From: Atopomonas hussainii
GTDB taxonomy: Bacteria > Pseudomonadota > Gammaproteobacteria > Pseudomonadales > Pseudomonadaceae
Direction of reading: 5' to 3'
DNA: 64,000 bases
Assembly (NCBI RefSeq): GCF_900109735.1
Contig: NZ_FOAS01000003.1
Coordinates: forward strand, 62,001 to 126,000
Shown piece by piece: positions 63,753 through 64,000 of the stretch. Within the stretch, counting starts at the first letter, position 1, and every line of letters starts with the position of its first letter. The notes under the pieces are model-generated. The model did no database searches. It saw only the letters and a program-made list of their open reading frames with translations, and was not told where the DNA came from. The translations under genes and the position numbers were made by a program.

Positions 63753-64000
63753 ATGCGCCGCACTTTCATCACCCTACTGCTCAGCAGCCTGCTGAGCCTG
63801 CCGGCACTGGCTGCGCCGGTGGACAGCATCAAAGCAGAACTGGCCGCCAACTTGGTCAGTGTCGAAGCCAGCCGCAAACAAGCGGTGGCAGCCAATCTTG
63901 GCCTCAGCGACAGCGAAGCGCAGGCTTTTTGGCCGCTGTACCAGAGCTATCGCGAACAAATCAGCGCCCTCGCCCACGAAGGCTTAGGCACCCTAGTGGA
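63753..64000 (+). CDS. Exported protein of unknown function (3' end beyond the window)
   Basis: The start of a secreted protein: signal peptide MRRTFITLLLSSLLSLPALA, then a helical stretch with KQAVAANLGLSDSEAQAFWPLYQSY. This pattern occurs in small periplasmic proteins of Pseudomonas with a conserved FWPLY motif. The start ATG 63753 has AAGGAA seven bases upstream; an in-frame ATG at 63747 overlaps that site. The window ends after 82 codons. Confidence 0.65.
   Translation, partial: MRRTFITLLLSSLLSLPALAAPVDSIKAELAANLVSVEASRKQAVAANLGLSDSEAQAFWPLYQSYREQISALAHEGLGTLV

Overview
The window is one contiguous piece of a gammaproteobacterial chromosome, almost certainly from the Pseudomonadaceae. 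The evidence is the phaC1-phaZ-phaC2-phaD // phaF-phaI cluster for medium-chain-length polyhydroxyalkanoate, the ponA // pilMNOPQ-aroK-aroB-damX-gltBD-hemE block, the ArsR/methyltransferase-metK pair, an S-adenosylhomocysteine (SAH) riboswitch ahead of ahcY followed by metF and an RhlE2-type helicase, and serA divergent from a D-2-hydroxyglutarate dehydrogenase. All are Pseudomonas arrangements. I cannot name the species. I see no rRNA, tRNA, insertion sequence, prophage or CRISPR array, and no gene-free stretch above 300 bases.

Region 1 (1-15.4 kb, + strand) is most of an aryl polyene (APE) pigment cluster cut off at its 5' end. The genes overlap or abut: acyltransferase, two acyl carrier proteins, a COG4648 membrane protein, a fused AMP-ligase/dehydratase, a GT2 glycosyltransferase, an LpxL-like acyltransferase, an MIO-type aromatic amino acid ammonia-lyase, a thioesterase, a LolA-like carrier, an MMPL exporter, an FAD enzyme with flavin-halogenase signatures, a DUF3261 lipoprotein, two ketosynthases, a second hotdog protein and a ketoreductase. 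Together they would deaminate an aromatic amino acid, activate the aryl acid, extend it on ACPs into a conjugated polyene and place it on a membrane-anchored lipid. A two-part lipoprotein with low G+C and a small cytochrome c follow on the same strand.

Region 2 (16.6-32 kb, - strand) holds hemE, gltD, gltB, damX-like, aroB, aroK and pilQPONM: haem, glutamate and shikimate metabolism plus the type IV pilus secretin and alignment complex. Region 3 (32.2-41 kb) holds ponA (+), then maeB, an M48 lipoprotein protease, a thermonuclease homologue and rpmE (-), then priA (+).

Region 4 (41-48.3 kb) is a methyl-cycle block: an ArsR-methyltransferase regulator (SahR-type) with metK, a cytochrome c' lipoprotein, and ahcY under an SAH riboswitch followed by metF and rhlE2. 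Two different SAH/SAM-sensing devices, one protein and one RNA, seem to control neighbouring steps of the cycle. Region 5 (48.4-55.2 kb) is the PHA cluster with a DUF971 gene ahead of it, a sigma-54-like promoter and palindromes before phaC1, and phasin genes converging on phaD.

Region 6 (55.3-64 kb) holds a fumarylacetoacetate-hydrolase-family gene and D-2-hydroxyglutarate dehydrogenase divergent from serA. After them come small envelope or unknown genes: a DUF6160-like secreted protein, RDD, DUF523, a 2-oxoglutarate oxygenase, DUF2059, a lysophospholipase-like hydrolase, DUF6436 and a truncated secreted protein. Most of this is core genome. The less ordinary items are the APE cluster variant, the SAH circuit, a terminator buried in a signal-peptide coding region, and the two-part lipoprotein.
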